The notes beneath the pieces were generated by a model, which made no database searches, had not been told where the DNA came from, and saw only the letters and a program-made list of their open reading frames with translations. Below, one piece after another: positions 35,319-44,031 of a stretch of DNA of 64,000 bases. Position numbers and translations under genes: made by a program. The stretch's first letter is position 1. Every line of letters starts with the position of its first letter. Source of the DNA: CAYZWU01 sp964482235 (lineage in GTDB: Bacteria > Planctomycetota > B15-G4 > CAYZWU01); assembly GCA_964482235.1 (NCBI GenBank), contig CAYZWU010000030.1:5564-69563 (forward strand). The letters run 5' to 3'.

Positions 35319-36761
35319 TCAGATCAGTCCCAGCTTCTTGCCGACCTTCTCGAAAATTCCAAGAGCCTGGTCGAGATGATGCCTTTCGTGGGAAGCCATG
35401 ATGCTCACCCTGACCAAGGCCTGGCCGGTCAGCACGGCCGGCGCGATGATGGGGTTCACGAAGATCCCTTCGCGCCGGAGAGCGAGCCAGGTCTTGAAGC
35501 AGAGCAGGTCGTTGCCGACGATGACCGGGATGATCGGCGTTTCGCTGTCCCCGGTGTTGAAGCCGAGGTCGTCGAGTCCCTCGTGCAGGTATCTGGTGTT
35601 CCTCCAGAGTCGCTTGACGAGCTCCGGTTCCTCGTCGAGCAGATCGAGAACGGCAAGGACTGAGGCGACCTGTGCCGGAGGCAGCGAGGCGCTGAAGATC
35701 AGGCTCCTGGCGTGGTGGCGGATGTAGTCGATCACCACCCGGTCGCCGGCCACGAATCCTCCGATCGAGGCGAAGGATTTCGAGAAGGTTCCCATGATCA
35801 GGTCGACGCGGTCGGAGACCCCGAAGTGTGAGCAGGTGCCTTTCCCGTTCGGTCCCATCACGCCGAGGCCGTGGGCATCGTCCACCATCAGGTTGGCGCC
35901 ATGCCTCTCGCACACTTCGAGAAGATTCGGCAGGTCGGCCACGTCGCCGTCCATGCTGAAGACGCCGTCCACCACGACGAGCTTTCCATTGCCGTTGTCG
36001 TTGGCCACGATGACCCGTTCGAGATCCTCGGGGTTGTTGTGGTTGAAACGGATCATGCGGCCGAAGGAGAGGCGTGCGCCGTCGATGATGCTCGCGTGAT
36101 CGGTCTTGTCGATGAAGACGAGATCGTCCTTGGCCACGAGGGTCGAGAGCGTGCCCAGGTTGGCCTGGAAGCCCGTGGTGAAGACGATGGCGTCTTCCTT
36201 CTCCGTGAAGGCGGCCAGCCTCTTCTCCAGCTTCTCATGGATCTCCAGGGTGCCGTTGAGGAACCTCGAGCCGGCACAGCTCGATCCGTACTGCTCCAAG
36301 GCTTTGCGGGCGGCCTCCTTCACCCGGGGGTGGGTGGTCAGCCCCAGATAGCTGTTCGAACCGAGCATCAGCATCTTCTTGCCGCCCAGGGTGATGACCG
36401 GTTCCTGGGACGACTGGATGGGACTGAAGTAGGGATAGAAGCCGGATTTCCTGGTTTCATCCGCCCTGGTGAAGTTCCGGCACTTTTCGAAGATGTCTCT
36501 GTTGTTGTCGGAATCGGGCTGCACGGCTGGCTTTTTTTCCTCCTCGACTTCCGGGTTTTCTTGCTGTTGAAGGCCGGAACGCCACTTGAGAAGACCGCGC
36601 CCCCAGAAGCCGCGCTGCTCCACCGCAGATGCGCTTCGATTCCCTTTGTCCTGTCGCCAGCTCCAGCGCGACAGGCGGAACGGATTCTTCTGGAAAAAGG
36701 TCTTCGATTCCCCTTCCCGTTCCTTCAAAGCAGTACGATTAAAGAACTCCCGGATTTTCAT
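35319..36761 (-). CDS. spt: Alpha-oxoamine synthase, probable serine palmitoyltransferase
   Basis: 480 residues from ATG 36761, with GGAG 7 nt upstream; an in-frame start at 36833 adds 24 residues and overlaps the candidate promoter. The first ~90 residues are basic and low in complexity, an extension over ~400-residue bacterial Spt. The core is a PLP fold-type I enzyme: MLGSNSYLGLTTHP, GSRFLNGTLEIHEKLEKRL, VDDAHGLGVMGPNGKG, and K328 in GTFSKSFASIGGF as the PLP lysine. Relatives are BioF and Kbl. The two following genes (cerS, cerR) make serine + acyl-CoA condensation to 3-oxosphinganine the best fit. Biotin synthesis is unlikely, as no bio genes are near. Confidence 0.82.
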   Translation of the reverse strand: MKIREFFNRTALKEREGESKTFFQKNPFRLSRWSWRQDKGNRSASAVEQRGFWGRGLLKWRSGLQQQENPEVEEEKKPAVQPDSDNNRDIFEKCRNFTRADETRKSGFYPYFSPIQSSQEPVITLGGKKMLMLGSNSYLGLTTHPRVKEAARKALEQYGSSCAGSRFLNGTLEIHEKLEKRLAAFTEKEDAIVFTTGFQANLGTLSTLVAKDDLVFIDKTDHASIIDGARLSFGRMIRFNHNNPEDLERVIVANDNGNGKLVVVDGVFSMDGDVADLPNLLEVCERHGANLMVDDAHGLGVMGPNGKGTCSHFGVSDRVDLIMGTFSKSFASIGGFVAGDRVVIDYIRHHARSLIFSASLPPAQVASVLAVLDLLDEEPELVKRLWRNTRYLHEGLDDLGFNTGDSETPIIPVIVGNDLLCFKTWLALRREGIFVNPIIAPAVLTGQALVRVSIMASHERHHLDQALGIFEKVGKKLGLI

Positions 36762-36790
36762 CTCAGAGCTCCTGTCAAGAAGTCGGGTAG

Positions 36791-36820
36791 ATGATAGAGT
36801 CAGCATCATGTTGAGGGCAA
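36791..36820 (-). promoter_or_regulatory. Candidate promoter of the spt-cerS-cerR-PAP2 operon
   Basis: On the minus strand, TTGCCC (complement of 36815-36820), an 18-bp spacer and TATCAT (complement of 36791-36796), 29 nt upstream of the chosen spt start. Its position supports that start over the longer one. Confidence 0.4.
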
Positions 36821-36874
36821 GTGGTTTTTTCACACATTTTTATGATGCTGCGTCCCGGAAGTGAGGAAAAGAAA

Positions 36875-36903
36875 TTGACTAACAGGCTCGGATCCAGAAT
36901 GAT
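36875..36903 (+). promoter_or_regulatory. Candidate promoter of the GT2 gene
   Basis: TTGACT (36875-36880), a 17-bp spacer and AATGAT (36898-36903), 61 nt before the glycosyltransferase start, back to back with the spt promoter. Confidence 0.4.
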
Positions 36904-36964
36904 TTCCTGAGGTTATCGAGCGCGTTTCGGTGTCGATCCATTAATAGAAACGGGATTCGTTCCC

Positions 36965-37723
36965 ATGATATATATCTATATCCCTGCGTTTAACGAAGAG
37001 AAGAACATCGGTCCGATTCTCGACGAGGTTCGCCGCACGCTAGATAGTGCGGATCTCAAGTATCGCCTCGTTGTGGTGAACGACGCCTCCACGGACAGAA
37101 CGAGCGAGATCCTGGAGGAGTACGCCAAGACGATGCCCCTCGAGGTGGTCGCTCACGAGAAGAATCTCGATCAGGGCGGGGCGTTTCGATCCGGGATCTC
37201 GAAGATCCTCGATGAAGCGGTTGATGACGACTTCATCATCACGCTCGACGCCGACTCCTCCCACCAGCCCAGCAACATACTCGGCATCTACGACAAGCTT
37301 CTCGACGGTAGGGACGTCGTGGTCGCCTCTCGCTACAGGCGCGGCGGAGACGAGTGGGGGGCTCCCCGGTACCGGATCTACCTCGCCAAGCTGGCCAACT
37401 GGCTCCTGCACCAGTTCTTCCCCATCGAGGAGGTGTCCGACTACACCGGCTCGTTTCGCGGCTTCAGGGCTTCGGCATTTCGCAAGGCGTGGGGCGACGA
37501 GGGTGTCGAAGTTCTCAAGGAGAACGACTTCACCGTCGTGCCGGAGGTGCTGCTCTGCCTCAGGGGCAAGGGTCTTACCTTCACGGAGATTCCCCTGATT
37601 CTCCGGTACGACCTCAAGCGGGAGAAAACGAAGATCAAGGTGAGGCAGACCCTGAAGGCCACCTCACGCCTGATCTGGCGCAGGATGCTTGGCGGGCTCA
37701 AGCAGCGGCGCAGCAAGTCCTGA
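36965..37723 (+). CDS. Family 2 glycosyltransferase (polyprenyl-phosphate sugar transferase type)
   Basis: 252 residues. The GT-A fold starts IYIYIPAFNEEKNIGPILDEV. VVVNDASTDRTSEIL binds the nucleotide, DADSSHQP (~95-102) is the D-x-D-like metal site, and VVASRYRRGG and DYTGSFRGFRASAF follow. No membrane segment is apparent, as in dolichol-phosphate-mannose-synthase-like enzymes. It uses an NDP-sugar; the acceptor is unknown. It is transcribed divergently from the ceramide cluster and could act on a lipid carrier or sphingolipid, but nothing in the sequence proves this. Confidence 0.88.
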   Translation: MIYIYIPAFNEEKNIGPILDEVRRTLDSADLKYRLVVVNDASTDRTSEILEEYAKTMPLEVVAHEKNLDQGGAFRSGISKILDEAVDDDFIITLDADSSHQPSNILGIYDKLLDGRDVVVASRYRRGGDEWGAPRYRIYLAKLANWLLHQFFPIEEVSDYTGSFRGFRASAFRKAWGDEGVEVLKENDFTVVPEVLLCLRGKGLTFTEIPLILRYDLKREKTKIKVRQTLKATSRLIWRRMLGGLKQRRSKS

Positions 37724-37736
37724 ATATCCCCTCCGG

Positions 37737-38897
37737 CTACTCTTCCCCCAGAGCCTTGCGGAACTCGCTCTCCAGGTGCTCGAGCATGGCCTCCCGTCTC
37801 CTGTAGAGCCTCTTCAGCGGGCGCTTCTTCGCCCTGGACAGGGCGTAGTGCGTGATGAGGGGCAGCGCCACAGTCGCGTCCATGTAGGCCACCACCGCGT
37901 CGGGCAGCTGGTCGGGATTGATCTTTCCCCACGACACCGCCTCGCTGGGAGTGGCGCCCGAGAGGCCGCCCGTGTCGGGCCGCGCGTCGGTGACCTGGAT
38001 GAAGAAGTCGTGTCCGACCTCCTCGATGCCGAGGATCTCCTGGATGTGCGGCTCCGTCTGAAGGACGAAGTTCTTCGGGCTGCCGCCGCCCACCACGAAG
38101 ACGCCGGTCCTGCCGGTGCGCTTGGCATCGAGGACGATCGACGTCGACTCGTTCACGTCGAGGGAGGGGTTGAAGCGGAGCTTGTGCCCCACGATCTCGA
38201 GCATGGCGATGTTCATGCCGATGGTGGAGTCGCCCGGCGAGCTGGTGAATACGGGGACGTCGGCCCGGTACGCGGCAGCCAGGACGGAGACGTTCCTGAG
38301 GCCGCTCTTCCGTTCCCACTCGGCGGCATACTTCCCGAGCAGCCAGTGGAATTCCGTTGTGCTCATCTCCTTCTGGAACTCGGGAGCGTCCACGATGTTC
38401 TGGAGGATGCGGTCCGTTTTCAGGAGGCAGTCGGTGTACCCGAGGAAGACATCGTAGATGCGGACCACGTCGTTCCGGTGCAGCTTGTCGTCATCCGTTT
38501 CATGGTGGCCCGCGTGGAGGGGGCAGTTGAAGGCGAAGTGGAGGTCGTGGTACAGGTTGGCGCCCGTCGAGACGATCCAGTCCACGAACCCGGCCCGGAT
38601 CAGGGGGATCAGGCAGGAGCAGCCGAGACCGGCCGGCGTCAGGGCGCCCGTGAGGCTCATCACCACGGTCACGTCGTCGGTGAGCATCTTCTGCGTGTAG
38701 AGCTTGCACGCCTCGCCGAGCTTGCGTCCGTTGTAGGCGAGAAAAGCGTTGTCGAGGACCGTGGCGAGCGATTCGCGTCCCGTGATGCCGCGCGGGAGGA
38801 TCCGTTTCCCCGAAAGCAGGGCTTTCTTCTCCGCTTTCTTCATTCCCTTGATCCAGTGGGCCTTCTTCTTGAGATAGGGGAATGTCTTTCGAGGCAT
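37737..38897 (-). CDS. Deoxyhypusine synthase family protein
   Basis: 386 residues. MSLTGALTPAGLGCSCLIPLI, DWIVSTGANLYHDLHFA, GHKLRFNPSLDVNESTSIVLDAKRTG, FVVGGGSPKNFVLQ and SGATPSEAVSWGKINP are deoxyhypusine synthase signatures. K325 in SWGKI matches the lysine that forms the enzyme-imine intermediate in eukaryotic enzymes. Those enzymes move the aminobutyl group of spermidine to eIF5A. Bacteria lack eIF5A and related proteins can make homospermidine, so the acceptor here is open. No SD was checked as strong; a polyamine role is the best guess. The BtpA gene ends 36 nt upstream on the same strand. Confidence 0.87.
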   Translation of the reverse strand: MPRKTFPYLKKKAHWIKGMKKAEKKALLSGKRILPRGITGRESLATVLDNAFLAYNGRKLGEACKLYTQKMLTDDVTVVMSLTGALTPAGLGCSCLIPLIRAGFVDWIVSTGANLYHDLHFAFNCPLHAGHHETDDDKLHRNDVVRIYDVFLGYTDCLLKTDRILQNIVDAPEFQKEMSTTEFHWLLGKYAAEWERKSGLRNVSVLAAAYRADVPVFTSSPGDSTIGMNIAMLEIVGHKLRFNPSLDVNESTSIVLDAKRTGRTGVFVVGGGSPKNFVLQTEPHIQEILGIEEVGHDFFIQVTDARPDTGGLSGATPSEAVSWGKINPDQLPDAVVAYMDATVALPLITHYALSRAKKRPLKRLYRRREAMLEHLESEFRKALGEE

Positions 38898-38933
38898 GCT
38901 CGGATCTCCTTTTCGGTCTTGTCAGCCGGCTTG

Positions 38934-39785
38934 TCAGCCGGTCTTGCCGATCGCTTCCTTCAGGGCGGCCACGCGCTTTGCATCCACAGGTGCGCTCACC
39001 TCGCCGTTCGCCTTGCACCATGTCCCCACGATGGCGGCATCGGCAAAGCGGAAGACCTTTTGGGCGTTATCGGGATTCAACCCGCTGCCGGCGATCAGGA
39101 AGGCGCCGGGAACGGCGTTGCGGACGGCCTCCAGGTCCTCGATGGCCGGGCCGGATCCTGTTGCCGGACCGGTGACGATCAGGGCGTCGGCCCGGCCGCG
39201 ATAAAAAGCGTCGCAGGCGGACCGGGAGATCTCCGCGGGAACCAGGGGGCTGGCGTGCTTCACGTGCACGTCGGCCGCGATGGCGATTTCGGCATCGATG
39301 CCGCTTCTGTACCGGAGGAGATCGTGGGCCCTCCCCTCGATGATCCCCTGGTCCGTGACCGCGGCGCCGGTGAAAACGTTGACACGGATGAAGGCCGCAC
39401 CGGCGGCGAGAGCCGCGCCGAGGGCGGCAAAGCCGTCGTTCCGCAGGACGTTGATCCCTACGGGGCAGGGGAAGCGCCGGCCGATCTCGCGGGCGATCAC
39501 GGCCACGAGGGCCGTTGTGTGGGGTTTCACAGTCCGGGGATGAAACGGCGCGTCGCCGAAATTCTCCACGATCAGGGCGTCGGCGCCGCCGTCGATCCAG
39601 GCCGCGGCGTCGGCCAGGGCTCTCTTCTCGATCTCTGCGATCGAAGCCCTGTGCCCGGGGCTTCCGGGAAGTGGCGCGAGATGGATCGTGCCGATCAGCG
39701 ATCCGGCGGCGAGTGGAAATGTTCCGGAAATCATCTCCGCGAGGATAGCGGACGCTTTCATCCGGTTCAACCGGGAATCCGTCAT
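38934..39785 (-). CDS. BtpA/SgcQ-family TIM-barrel protein
   Basis: Up to 283 residues. GSLIGTIHLAPLPGSPGH, ADAAAWIDGGADALIVENFGDAPF, NVLRNDGFAALGAALAAGAAFIRVNVF, ADVHVKHASPL, GRADALIVTGPATG and GTWCKANGEVSAPVD are strong family signatures. BtpA is needed for photosystem I stability in cyanobacteria, and SgcQ is a putative sugar-nucleotide enzyme; no reaction is established. The start is unresolved between ATGs at 39785, 39761 and 39734; homology begins after the last. The open frame extends far upstream antisense to the beta-propeller gene, which is not real coding. It lies upstream of the deoxyhypusine-synthase-like gene. Confidence 0.85.
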   Translation of the reverse strand: MTDSRLNRMKASAILAEMISGTFPLAAGSLIGTIHLAPLPGSPGHRASIAEIEKRALADAAAWIDGGADALIVENFGDAPFHPRTVKPHTTALVAVIAREIGRRFPCPVGINVLRNDGFAALGAALAAGAAFIRVNVFTGAAVTDQGIIEGRAHDLLRYRSGIDAEIAIAADVHVKHASPLVPAEISRSACDAFYRGRADALIVTGPATGSGPAIEDLEAVRNAVPGAFLIAGSGLNPDNAQKVFRFADAAIVGTWCKANGEVSAPVDAKRVAALKEAIGKTG

Positions 39786-40001
39786 TGTTCCCCGGCCGGC
39801 CGGTGAAGGGACTCTCGCGGAGGGACGAAAGGCCTTTTCAGGCGGGAAAGAAGAGGTATTAGCCAATTTATATATAAAGAATATCTGATATATTTCGATA
39901 ATAGAAAGTGTCGGATAAAAAAACTTATAGGTCCGGGCAGCCAACCTGGGGGGGCGGCAGAAAGACAACACCATAACTCTTGATAGAAAAAGGGGTTGAG
40001 G

Positions 40002-42359
40002 ATGAATCTCAAGACGATTTTCTGGTCCGTCATATTGTTGACGCTGCTGGCGCTCTGGAACTGCGGCGGCGGCGGGGGAGGCGGTGGCTCTCTTCAGGGT
40101 CCTGCCGAGACCGGTGACCGCGGCGGGGGCGGAGAAGGCGGAGGCACCGACGGAGGCAGCGGTTACGGTGATTCGGACTTCGAGGTCTCGAGGGGGCCCT
40201 ATGGTGGGGACCGCTTCAATGTGGTGATCGATCCACTCGATCCCAACCACATCATCACCGATTCGTGCGATCAGAGCGGAATATGGCTGAGCGAGGACGG
40301 CGGCGAGGAGTGGCGCCGCTGCTCGCCGCAGGGCTCTGCTTTCGAGCGCGCCAACACGCTGATCGCCCTGATGCGCGGCAGCGAGGGCGGCCCTGACGAG
40401 ATCCTGGTGGGCATCGCCGATGAGCACGAAGCCACGAGCGCATTCTGGAAGGTCCCGCTCCGGTCGCCGGACGTCGAGGCGGCCCAGGAACTGCCCGGCG
40501 TCGTCTCCCGCATCAAGCGCCTCACCGTGGACCCGCATCCCTCGCGTCCCGGGCGGATCGCCGCGGTCTCGTTCTCCCTTGCCAACCTGCTCGAGGTGAG
40601 CCTGGGAAACATCGTTTTCAGCAGCGACAGGGGCGCCACCTGGAGTCGGTGGTACGCAGGTTCCCGCTATCATGCCGTTCTCGATCTCTGCTTCGCTCAC
40701 GGCGGCGAGCGCCTGCTCATCGCCTCGGCCGGCTCGCTGTCGGTCACCGACCTCAATCTCCTCTACGAGGATGAGGGGACTGACGGCGTGCTCGAGGTCA
40801 TCTACTCCCTGGAGAGCAACGTTCCCATCAGGCCGGATTGGGTGGCAAGGTATTCGATCGATGAAGTTCCCTGCGTCGTCGTCGCCGATCCCCAGACCGG
40901 TGCGCTGGTCGAACCGTACACCCTTCTCACCGGAAGCCGTGTCCAGGCTTTTGCCATGGATCCCGGCCTCGAGAATGTGATCTGGTTCGCCCACTCCCTC
41001 GGCCTGGCCCGATCGGTCAGCAACGGGATGACGGCCGAGGACGTGCAGATGGCTCTGACTGGATCGCGGAGCGGTTTCATCACCCCGATGAAGCACCAGG
41101 GCATCACCGTTCTCGATGATCCCGGCTCCGGCGGGGAGGAGACGGTCTTTCTCAGCCTCGGCGGCGGCCTCAGCTGGAACAGGGGGATCTTCAAGCTCCA
41201 GTACGACGTGGAGTCCTCCCTCTGGCAGGCGGAGCGGGTATCGCCAGGTCCATCGACGCGGTTCCAGGAATATCCCAAGGGCCCGGTCTGCGCCGCGCCG
41301 TCGGACGGGAGAAGGCTCTATGCGCCGTACTGCCAGGACTCGATTCTCCGCTCCGACAACTTCGGGGAGATCGAGACCTGGACGGTGGCGAAGAAGGGGC
41401 TGACAGGGGTCAACGTGTTCGGCGTGGTCGAGGATCCGTCGGACTCGAGCGTGGTGATGGTGACCGGACAGAACGTGATCCGGCGCAACAACAACCGGAT
41501 CGCGAACTCCGAGTGGCTGCCCTTCGTGATCCAGCAGGACCAGGTGACCGCGAACCTGAGGGCCGGAGCCATCGTCGATCCCGAGGATTCGAACCGGTGG
41601 CTCGTGGCAGGCGGCGCCGGCGCCGGCGTCAACCTTAACGGCGGCGCCTGGCTCACGAACGACGGCGGATACACCTGGGAGCGCACGCTGGGCAGCAACG
41701 AGAACCAGGAGACCAATCCGCAGGTCTACGCCATCGCGCAGCATCCCGAGTATCCGGAACTCGTGGCGGCGGCGAGCGGGCTCTGGTGCGGCCACGGTAC
41801 GGCGGGTGTCTTTGCCAGCCTCGAGCGGGGGGCGGCAGGGAGCTTTGTCCAGGTCCTCGGCGACGGAGCCTACGGAGCCCTGGCCGCACTGGAGATCCCT
41901 GGCGAGGCGGGCACCATCCTTGCCGGCGGGGAAGCCGGCCTGGCTCTCCTCACGATCTCCGCCGGCGGCGAGGTTGAAGCAATGAAGCTCGCGTGGGAGA
42001 ACGGAGCGATCGCCGCCCTGGCCTGGGACGGCACCACCGTCTACGCCGGGACCGCGGAGGGGAAGATCTTCTCCATCGAGGACGATTCGCTGCGTGAACC
42101 AGGCGCGTGGTACGAGCTCGACGACATCGGATGCGAGATAACGGCCCTGGCCGTCTCGTCGGCGAGACCGGGCGAGATCTATGCCGGAACGACGGAGAAC
42201 GGGATCTTCCGCAGCCTCGATGGAGGCGGGGTGTTCGACCTGTTCGCCAGCGGGCTGGAGAGCAGCGAGCAGAAGGTGTTCTGCCTGCTCATCTCATCGA
42301 GGGGGGACCGGCTCTACGCCGGCACGCTCGGCGGTCTTGCTGTCCGGAAGCTGGATTGA
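40002..42359 (+). CDS. Exported beta-propeller protein with Asp-box (BNR) repeats, probable lipoprotein
   Basis: 785 residues from ATG 40002, with AAGGGG 6 nt upstream; an in-frame TTG at 39996 is less likely. The N-terminus FWSVILLTLLALWNC is a signal with a lipobox-like Cys, though the residues before it (L-W-N-C) are not canonical. A ~40-residue Gly-rich tether follows. The rest repeats the Asp-box pattern S-x-D-x-G-x-x-W: LSEDGGEEW, FSSDRGATWSRW, TNDGGYTWERT, RSLDGGGVF. YAGTAEGKIFSIEDD and YAGTTENGIFRSLDGG show later blades. The fold occurs in sialidases, VPS10 and YCF48-like proteins. No catalytic set was recognised, so a surface or periplasmic binding role is inferred. Confidence 0.8.
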   Translation: MNLKTIFWSVILLTLLALWNCGGGGGGGGSLQGPAETGDRGGGGEGGGTDGGSGYGDSDFEVSRGPYGGDRFNVVIDPLDPNHIITDSCDQSGIWLSEDGGEEWRRCSPQGSAFERANTLIALMRGSEGGPDEILVGIADEHEATSAFWKVPLRSPDVEAAQELPGVVSRIKRLTVDPHPSRPGRIAAVSFSLANLLEVSLGNIVFSSDRGATWSRWYAGSRYHAVLDLCFAHGGERLLIASAGSLSVTDLNLLYEDEGTDGVLEVIYSLESNVPIRPDWVARYSIDEVPCVVVADPQTGALVEPYTLLTGSRVQAFAMDPGLENVIWFAHSLGLARSVSNGMTAEDVQMALTGSRSGFITPMKHQGITVLDDPGSGGEETVFLSLGGGLSWNRGIFKLQYDVESSLWQAERVSPGPSTRFQEYPKGPVCAAPSDGRRLYAPYCQDSILRSDNFGEIETWTVAKKGLTGVNVFGVVEDPSDSSVVMVTGQNVIRRNNNRIANSEWLPFVIQQDQVTANLRAGAIVDPEDSNRWLVAGGAGAGVNLNGGAWLTNDGGYTWERTLGSNENQETNPQVYAIAQHPEYPELVAAASGLWCGHGTAGVFASLERGAAGSFVQVLGDGAYGALAALEIPGEAGTILAGGEAGLALLTISAGGEVEAMKLAWENGAIAALAWDGTTVYAGTAEGKIFSIEDDSLREPGAWYELDDIGCEITALAVSSARPGEIYAGTTENGIFRSLDGGGVFDLFASGLESSEQKVFCLLISSRGDRLYAGTLGGLAVRKLD

Positions 42360-42378
42360 GGCAAGGGAGGAATTCAAG

Positions 42379-42397
42379 TGCCGGTCCATGACCGGCA
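42379..42397 (+). terminator. Hairpin after the beta-propeller gene
   Basis: Perfect 8-bp stem TGCCGGTC / GACCGGCA with 3-nt loop, 20 nt after the stop. No T-run follows. Confidence 0.45.
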
Positions 42398-42460
42398 GCT
42401 GAGATAACCGAATCCGCGCTGCTTGAGGGGGCTCTGCGCGGAAGAAGGGGCTGGGCCGCC

Positions 42461-42491
42461 CATCACCCATGGAAGAACCAGGTGGGTGATG
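42461..42491 (-). terminator. Hairpin beside the displaced iorB 3' end
   Basis: CATCACCCA (42461-42469) pairs perfectly with TGGGTGATG (42483-42491), and one further C-G pair extends the stem. The shorter stem CACCCA / TGGGTG (44032-44037, 44051-44056) holds the same place after intact iorB, so both appear to be copies of one iorB terminator. Confidence 0.5.
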
Positions 42492-42577
42492 GTGCGGTCC
42501 TGGCTTTTTGCTCAGCTCCCGAAGCTCCGGCCCATCTCCAGGGCCTTCATGTTGATTTCCACGGTCCTCGGCTTGAC
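42465..42577. repeat. Direct repeat copy A flanking the DUF4143 gene
   Basis: About 113 bases matching 44032-44163 in the same orientation. The part that covers the iorB 3' end (42512-42577) differs from 44098-44163 at 3 of 66 positions. The terminator side is less similar and lacks about 18 bases present in copy B. Similarity stops sharply after 42577. Confidence 0.85.
42512..42577 (-). pseudogene. Displaced 3' fragment of iorB
   Basis: Reads V-K-P-R-T-V-E-I-N-M-K-A-L-E-M-G-R-S-F-G-S-stop on the minus strand; intact iorB ends the same way except for Lys for Arg and Leu for Met. A TAG lies four codons upstream in frame, so this is a 21-codon remnant with no start. It marks the far end of the segment that holds the ATPase gene. 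Confidence 0.85.
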
Positions 42578-42730
42578 CTGCAAAACCTAAGTCTATCACC
42601 AGGGGATGATATCAAGACGAAGACGTCTGTCTAAGGGTGTGGAATTAGTCCTTGGCGTATAACGCGGACGGACTTTTCCGGAGGGGCAAAATCTAAAAAT
42701 GAACTTGCAAAATAGAAATAATATTCTAAT

Positions 42731-43891
42731 TTGCAAGACGTGATACGAAGAAGAGTTCGGCAACAACTTCTTGAGCGTCTGAAAATCCATCCGGCTGTGG
42801 CGCTGATCGGGCCACGCCAGTGTGGCAAGACCACCTTGGCGCAAACTCTGGGCGGAACCTATTTCGACCTGGAGCAGGAACCCGAACGCCTGCGCCTCGA
42901 TCTGGAATGGGGGAGTCTCGAGGCAGGAAAGGACCTGGTGATTCTGGACGAGGCTCAGTCCTGGCCGGAGGTCTTCACCCGCCTGCGAGGGGCCATCGAT
43001 AAGGATCGCAAGCGCATGGGCCGTTTTCTCCTGCTTGGATCCGTCTCTCCCTCGTTGATGGTTCAGGTTTCCGAATCCTTGGCAGGTCGCCTGTCGTTGA
43101 TCGAGTTGACGCCGTTCTTCATGACTGAACTCACTACAAAGGCATCGCGGGAACACCTTTGGTTGTTTGGTGGGTACCCGGATGGCGGTGTGCTTGAACC
43201 CAAGCAATATCCGCGATGGCAACTGGACTACCTGGCACTGCTGAGCCAGCGGGATTTACCTTCATGGGGATTGCCCGCCAAACCGCAGACAACCGACCGC
43301 TTGTTGCGCATGCTTGCCGCTTTGCACGGTCAGGTATGGAATGCTTCGCAGGTGGGGCAAAGCCTGGGACTTTCTTATCAGACAGTCAACAGCTACCTCG
43401 ATTACTTCGAGGGCGCCTTTCTGACACGGCGACTCCAACCCTTTCAGGCGAACATCAAGAAACGGTTGGTCAAGAGCCCCAAGGTATACTGGCGCGACAG
43501 TGGTTTGCTTCATGCTCTCCTGAACGTATCGGACGAACGCGGCCTGCTGGCGCAACCATGGGTGGGGGCCAGCTGGGAGGGTTTCGTGATTGAGCAGGCG
43601 CTCGGCGAAATGTCTTCGCGCGGGCGGAATTTCAATGCCTACTACTTTAGAACCAGCGATCAGCACGAGCTTGATCTGGTGCTGGACTTCGGAAAAGATC
43701 GCTGGGCCGTCGAGGTGAAACTATCGTCCTCACCCGGCCTGGATGACATGAGACAATTGGATAAGACCGCTGACATGATCAGCGCAACACGTCGTTTCCT
43801 GGTATCGCAGACAAGCCGGTCGAGCGATGATGGGCGCCGGGTTTCCTGTAATCTGCCTTCGTTTCTGAAGCATCTTCGTGAGGAATCATAG
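42731..43891 (+). CDS. AAA+ ATPase with DUF4143 and nuclease-like C-terminus
   Basis: 386 residues; the start is weak (TTG 42731, or GTG 42740) with no clear SD. Walker A is GPRQCGKTT (27-35) and Walker B LVILDEAQ with D73-E74. SLAGRLSLIELTPFFMTEL and a winged-helix-like SQVGQSLGLSYQTVNSYLDYF follow, then DUF4143-type FLTRRLQPF and KVYWRDSGLLHALL. The C-terminus has ELDLVLDFGKDRWAVEVKLS, resembling a PD-(D/E)xK nuclease core. Such ATPases are widespread, scattered in distribution and of unknown function. Base composition is clearly less GC-rich than the neighbours, and the gene sits between direct repeats of the iorB end, both signs of acquisition. Confidence 0.88.
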   Translation: MQDVIRRRVRQQLLERLKIHPAVALIGPRQCGKTTLAQTLGGTYFDLEQEPERLRLDLEWGSLEAGKDLVILDEAQSWPEVFTRLRGAIDKDRKRMGRFLLLGSVSPSLMVQVSESLAGRLSLIELTPFFMTELTTKASREHLWLFGGYPDGGVLEPKQYPRWQLDYLALLSQRDLPSWGLPAKPQTTDRLLRMLAALHGQVWNASQVGQSLGLSYQTVNSYLDYFEGAFLTRRLQPFQANIKKRLVKSPKVYWRDSGLLHALLNVSDERGLLAQPWVGASWEGFVIEQALGEMSSRGRNFNAYYFRTSDQHELDLVLDFGKDRWAVEVKLSSSPGLDDMRQLDKTADMISATRRFLVSQTSRSSDDGRRVSCNLPSFLKHLREES

Positions 43892-44031
43892 TCGTATCAG
43901 AAAAAACACGGTCCGCCCGGTGCGCCTCCGGGTGGGCGAAAGCCTGGCAATGAACCATGGTTATACTGAACGACATGATCAAGACCGGATGTTCTTGTCG
44001 TGCGGGCATCGGACCGCGATCGCTCAGTGCA

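Noticed and set aside
39786..41795. Very long open frame joined to the N-terminus of the BtpA-family gene on the minus strand
   Set aside because: It is antisense to the beta-propeller gene, which has a start, signal peptide and repeats; the antisense translation is low-complexity with no family signature.
42731..43891. Defence-system or toxin-antitoxin role for the DUF4143 ATPase
   Set aside because: It stands alone with no toxin, antitoxin, methylase or nuclease partner gene inside the repeats; only the mobile context is supported.
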